From Syntrophaceae bacterium UBA4778 (lineage in GTDB: Bacteria; Desulfobacterota; Syntrophia; Syntrophales; UBA4778): a DNA stretch of 18,236 nucleotides. Under the pieces are notes generated by a model that had not been told where the DNA came from, made no database searches, and worked only from the letters and a program-made list of their open reading frames with translations. Of this stretch, positions 15,237 through 18,236 are shown one piece after another. The translations under genes were made by a program, and so were the position numbers. How positions within the stretch are numbered: the stretch's first letter is position 1; each line of letters opens with the position of its first letter. The stretch lies in contig DHHG01000091.1 in assembly GCA_002403175.1 (NCBI GenBank), forward strand, positions 1 through 18,236. Direction: 5' to 3'.

Positions 15237-16727
15237 CTATGCGACTTCTCGAATCGTGGGAGGGACAGCCACCCCGACTCCTGGAAAACTTTTCCGCAAA
15301 CGCGAGGCATTCTGTGCGGACGGCCAGTGTCTTGTCGCGTTCCGTTATTGTGATCTCCTGAAGCGCTTGCAGATCCTGCTTGATGTCGGACCATTCAAAT
15401 GCGTGACCGGATTTTTGCAGGCGGCTCTCCAGTTCTTTTCTCAGAACCAGAGCCAGGAAGCTGCAAAAGATATGGCCCCGGATGGTCGCGTCCTTCTGAT
15501 GAAAAACAGGACGGGTTTCCAGGATGGATTTGACATCCCGGAAGGCCTGTTCGACCTGCCATAATTCTTTGTATTTTAAAGCGACCATTTCGGCGGGAAG
15601 GCTCGTGTTGGTCCTGAGCACCCACTTGCCGTCATAGCGGGCTTCTTCCTCGATCTTGTTTTCGTCGATGTCGATGAACGCGCTGTCTGCCTTGAGATAT
15701 TTGCGAACCCCTTGTTGCCGACGAGCGCCTTGGGGCCTTTCTTCAACTGCTCCTGAAGCGAGGTGACGATGTTTTGCCGATCCTGGGCATCTTTGCGGGC
15801 CTGCTTTTCATTGAGGCAAACAATATACCGACGGTCTTCCACGCAAACCTCTTTGACCTTCAGGGGAGAGGGTCCGGATTTGGTTTCGGGATGAACCTCT
15901 TTGTAGCGACCGCCGCGCAGCAACACATCATTGCCGACTTCTTTGTTCTTTCTCATGCGGCTGCCCAGGATGTAAGGGATGTCTCTTGCATCGAGTCCTG
16001 TGATGGTCTCGTCGCTGATCATGCCCCGATCCGCCACCAGGCAGAACATATCCACGGGAAAACGCTTTTTAAGCCGGTCCGCAACCGGCAGCAATGTTTT
16101 GACGTCGGCGGTATTGCCCGGCCAAATTTCGCAACACACGGGACGGCCGGCATCGTTTAAGTGTGTGCCGACGACCAGTTGGTTCAGATCCGATCGATGG
16201 TCTTTGCTGTGCCCTCTGTGGCCCAGGCTTTCGCCGCCTGTGCCTTCGAAGTAGATCGAAGTGGTATCGAAGAAAAACAGATCCACGCCCGAGAACAGAT
16301 CGCTGTTCATACTGAAGAGATCCTCTTCAATCACGTCCTTGATGCAGCGGGGCGTAAACGGTGTCCGTTCTTTCTGGTCTTCCAATTCTTCGCCCAGAAA
16401 GGCCATGGCACGATACAGGTGATGAAGCTCCAGATCGTCAACGCCTTCGATCCGATAATCCCGGCGCCATTGATCGCAGAACCGATCCGAGCCGGATGCA
16501 AGCAGGCGATGAAGAACTGTGAGGAACACGGCGCGCTCCACATCGAACTCGAACTTGCGACCTTTTAAAATATTGGCGATGACTTTTGAAATGCCCAACT
16601 CTTTCCAGAGCCGTTCGAAGATGATGGCAGGGCCGATCTTTTTTGCCGTCGCCTGAACCTCTGGATGAAGCGCATCCAGGGGAAGACAATGCCATCGAAA
16701 CGGAGGGGGAAATGGCGACACCCGCAA
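15237..16727 (-). pseudogene. IS1634-type DDE transposase with three single-base deletions
   Basis: The frame from 16727 gives IGPAIIFERLWKELGI, FFFDTTSIYFEG (first Asp), LVADRGMIS (second Asp) and NKG, and breaks at a C4 run (15708-15711 on the plus strand; GGGG on the minus). The next frame continues with YDGKWVLRTNTSLPAEMVAL and ELWQVEQAFRDVKS (the Glu). It breaks again near 15301-15307 and at a second C4 run 15272-15275, after which VAVPPTIREVA ends at 15237-15239. Each break is the loss of one base and the three together restore the frame: 1491 + 3 bases make 498 codons including the stop. The N-terminal ~80 residues usual for the family are not recognisable before 16727. Inactive as read, unless the breaks are sequencing errors. 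Confidence 0.85.
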
Positions 16728-16893
16728 CAGGCGGATTCAGGGACGAAAGCCATGAGGAACAGCGAAGATCGGCCGTCCAATAATTGGCGAACACAAAAGA
16801 AGGATCAAAGGCTGAAATTTACCTTCATTCAATTGGCGAAACGGAAGGTAAGGCAATGCAGATTTTTGAGCGGATTTTAGAAAAGTCTCACAC

Positions 16894-16923
16894 AAGGGGT
16901 TAACCATTATTGGCTAACCCCTT
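16894..16923 (-). terminator. intrinsic terminator-like hairpin beyond the tRNA-Phe fragment (right)
   Basis: AAGGGGTTA (16894-16902) and TAACCCCTT (16915-16923) form a nine-base-pair stem. It stands in the same place relative to the tRNA-Phe fragment as the left-hand terminator. A short T-rich tract on the minus strand is a few bases beyond, so termination strength is moderate. It also overlaps the end of a TCTCACACA motif (16886-16894) seen in the left-hand arm repeats. Confidence 0.55.
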
Positions 16924-16927
16924 GATT

Positions 16928-16974
16928 TTATGGTGGACCAGGGCAGAATTGAACTGCCGACACTCGGATTTTCA
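16928..16974 (-). repeat. att-like direct repeat: 3' half of tRNA-Phe (right copy)
   Basis: All 47 bases equal those of the left copy, in the same orientation, covering the anticodon loop through CCA. The sequence on the tRNA 5' side differs completely between the copies and cannot form the missing D-arm or acceptor strand, so this copy too is only a 3' fragment. Identity stops abruptly at the anticodon loop in both, as expected for an integrase crossover region. Confidence 0.82.
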
Positions 16975-17103
16975 GAGCGTTTTAGGCAAAAAACATAAGT
17001 CCTTGAAGCTGGTTTGGTTTTCCGTATTCACTTGAAAAAACGAAAGATTTATTGATTCTGTTTATTCCGTCTATTCCCGTTAATTCGGTTGATAACTCAA
17101 AAT

Positions 17104-17123
17104 TTCAGCACAAATTTAGCACA
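17104..17123. repeat. paired short direct repeats, possible integrase arm sites (right)
   Basis: TTCAGCACA (17104-17112) and TTTAGCACA (17115-17123) repeat with 11-bp period, about 130 bp from the right tRNA-Phe fragment and on the same side as the related pair next to the left fragment. The role as arm sites is inferred from position and spacing. Confidence 0.4.
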
Positions 17124-17128
17124 TCTGC

Positions 17129-17147
17129 CTCGGACTTTCTGTCCGAG
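17129..17147. other. perfect 7-bp hairpin next to the arm-like repeats
   Basis: CTCGGAC (17129-17135) and GTCCGAG (17141-17147) enclose a TTTCT loop. There is no T-run after it on either strand, so it is not an obvious terminator. Confidence 0.4.
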
Positions 17148-17392
17148 TGTCATTGGCTAAAGTGTTCATGTGAGAGCAAAATCAATTTTCTTGGAAGCCC
17201 TGGTTCGGATTGACCTCAAGGCTTAATGGTTTTTATTTTGATCACTTCAACTTCCAAAATCAGCGAGCTCGAATCCGCCCTCCGCCGATTTTTTGGAACC
17301 CGGATCTAAGGTTCGGTACCTATGTATTCCGCCATATCATTATTTCTATTACTTTAGCATTCAAAGATCGATGCGATAACAATCCGATAAGC
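17148..17392. other. gene-free stretch right of the island
   Basis: No credible gene is found in 16975-17392. Short plus-strand open frames have no ribosome binding site and no recognisable product. Apart from the repeats and hairpin listed separately I see nothing in it. Confidence 0.45.
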
Positions 17393-17426
17393 AAAATGAG
17401 GCAGAGCCATTTATGACCCTGCCTCA
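17393..17426 (-). terminator. terminator of the TraR/DksA gene
   Basis: On the minus strand TGAGGCAG (17426-17419) pairs with CTGCCTCA (17404-17397), followed by TTTT (17396-17393). It lies about 30 bp after the TraR/DksA stop codon. Confidence 0.8.
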
Positions 17427-17454
17427 CTCATAAAGTTGATCTTTGCTTACAAGA

Positions 17455-17820
17455 TCACGATGCTAATTTCCGTATACGGCCTGTATTCCTTTCTGCTCGG
17501 TCCTGACATTTTACACAATGTGTGGCAATAGGATTCAGCTCGAGCCTCTTTTCCGGAATCATTTCATTACACGATGCACAAATCCCGAAAGATCCCCCTT
17601 CAATTCTGCTGAGTGCATCTTTCAATAACCTCAGCCGAATTCTCTCACGTTCTTCAAGCAAGATCTCCAGATCCCTGTTAACTATGGCGCTGGCCTGGTC
17701 GTTTTCATCAGGAATACGCTCATGAGCTGTTATAGGATCAGGGAAGCGGGCTGCGCTCATTTTATTTAAGATTTCATGGATCTCATTTTCGAGGTTTGTC
17801 CTTAATTTTACCGTTTGCAT
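17455..17820 (-). CDS. TraR/DksA family zinc-finger protein
   Basis: At 121 residues this is a short member of the DksA/TraR superfamily, which binds the RNA polymerase secondary channel and tunes transcription, with or without ppGpp. It shows an N-terminal coiled coil whose tip carries DENDQA (38-43), matching the DxxDxA motif needed for DksA action. A C4 zinc finger follows: CASC (81-84) and CVKC (102-105). The segment GGSFGICASC is typical. Start ATG 17820 has AGAGG about ten bases upstream. The next gene upstream on the same strand is the cold-shock gene, 65 bp away, so the two could share a transcript; a terminator follows the stop. Confidence 0.9.
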   Translation of the reverse strand: MQTVKLRTNLENEIHEILNKMSAARFPDPITAHERIPDENDQASAIVNRDLEILLEERERIRLRLLKDALSRIEGGSFGICASCNEMIPEKRLELNPIATHCVKCQDRAERNTGRIRKLAS

Positions 17821-17885
17821 TCGAGATACCTCTTCAGTACTAGGGGCTAAAAAGGCTTGCCCTCCAGATAGACTATTTCTTTCGC

Positions 17886-18089
17886 TTAAATGATTACAAC
17901 ATTGGCTGCTGCAGGTCCTTTCGGTCCCATCTGCATATCAAAGCGAACGTGCTGACCTTCATAAAGGGTTTTGAAACCATCCTTTTTAATAGCACTGAAG
18001 TGGACAAACAAATCCTGGCCTTGCTCACTACTTTCAATGAATCCAAAGCCCTTTTTCTCATCGAACCATTTCACAGTACCTTCTGACAT
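17886..18089 (-). CDS. CspA-family cold-shock protein
   Basis: This 67-residue single cold-shock domain has the RNA-binding motifs KGFGFI (RNP1, residues 13-18) and LFVHF (RNP2, 27-31), and the usual start [15 protein letters not shown] and end PKGPAAANV. It acts as an RNA chaperone or transcription antiterminator in the cytoplasm. AAGGAGAGA precedes the ATG by about seven bases. The region upstream (to 18236) is an AT-rich leader with a TATAAA box near 18157-18162 on the minus strand, but no convincing -35 partner, so I do not call a promoter. Confidence 0.95.
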   Translation of the reverse strand: MSEGTVKWFDEKKGFGFIESSEQGQDLFVHFSAIKKDGFKTLYEGQHVRFDMQMGPKGPAAANVVII

Positions 18090-18236
18090 AACCCGTCTCT
18101 CCTTATTTTGATTTTAATTTTGTGTACCTTCTGCACACAGTGCAAATTTTTATAACATCAGGCGCTTGTTGACCATTCACCTGATCCTGATTTACATGTT
18201 CGGAATGCCTGATGAAATTGCGAATGATTGCGTGTA

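Larger units (their letters stand above)
2612..16974. mobile_element. putative genomic island bounded by tRNA-Phe 3' direct repeats
   Basis: About 14.4 kb lies between two identical, same-orientation tRNA-Phe 3' fragments, each with a terminator on one side and a pair of arm-like repeats on the other. The content is accessory: decayed transposases of at least three types, c-di-GMP signalling genes, a duplicated pilus-type ATPase, and a TIR protein. No integrase or excisionase gene is visible, so the element would be immobile on its own now. Since both repeats lack the tRNA 5' half, this segment is best explained as one unit of successive integrations at a tRNA-Phe gene, with the intact tRNA expected further right. 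That arrangement is inference. Confidence 0.6.

Noticed and set aside
15774..16568. Two long plus-strand frames (128 and 135 codons)
   Set aside because: Antisense shadows of the GC-rich IS1634-type transposase, whose catalytic motifs are on the minus strand.
1..18236. CRISPR array or phage structural genes
   Set aside because: No regularly spaced repeat-spacer pattern and no capsid, tail, terminase or lysis motif was seen.

Overview
The window reads like a Gram-negative bacterial chromosome, most likely a deltaproteobacterial (Desulfobacterota-type) genome. This is inferred from the style of the PilB-like ATPase, the multi-PAS c-di-GMP enzymes, the short TraR/DksA protein and the many decayed insertion sequences. 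No ribosomal marker is present, so the taxonomic call is soft.

Region 1 (1-2553) begins with the 3' end of an unidentified gene. A good promoter follows, then a yybP-ykoY (Mn2+) riboswitch whose aptamer closing stem overlaps an intrinsic terminator, then a UPF0016/GDT1-type Mn exporter gene. A small DUF1232/YkvA membrane protein and a frameshifted COG2865-type (AlbA-domain) regulator pseudogene complete this part.

Region 2 (2612-16974) is a probable genomic island or one unit of a tandem array. It is bounded by two identical 47-bp direct repeats that match the 3' half of a tRNA-Phe gene (anticodon loop through CCA) on the minus strand. Each repeat has a terminator on one side. About 120-130 bp away on the other side each has a pair of short direct repeats with 11-12 bp period, resembling integrase arm sites. 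No integrase gene is visible inside. The left part is AT-rich and full of relics: an IS481-type transposase lacking its catalytic core, and a broken minus-strand open frame.

The middle of the island carries a concentration of signalling genes: a REC-PAS protein with no output domain, a 3xPAS-GGDEF-EAL protein with both active sites and the RxxD I-site intact, an unknown 80-residue protein, and a PAS-PAS-HD-GYP phosphodiesterase. A truncated membrane sensor follows. Next comes a ~1.19-kb tandem duplication (transposase tail plus 5' part of a pilB-like gene) that leaves one pseudogene copy and one intact 767-codon GspE/PilB ATPase. The intact ATPase has four copies of a 24-residue MshEN-type motif, the motif known to bind c-di-GMP in MshE-like ATPases. 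The island therefore holds enzymes that make and break c-di-GMP together with a plausible c-di-GMP-responsive pilus/secretion ATPase. A stand-alone TIR-domain protein and an IS1634-type transposase pseudogene with three single-base deletions close the island.

Region 3 (16975-18236) is about 480 bp without a gene, then two minus-strand housekeeping-type genes: a TraR/DksA zinc-finger protein with its terminator and a cold-shock protein.
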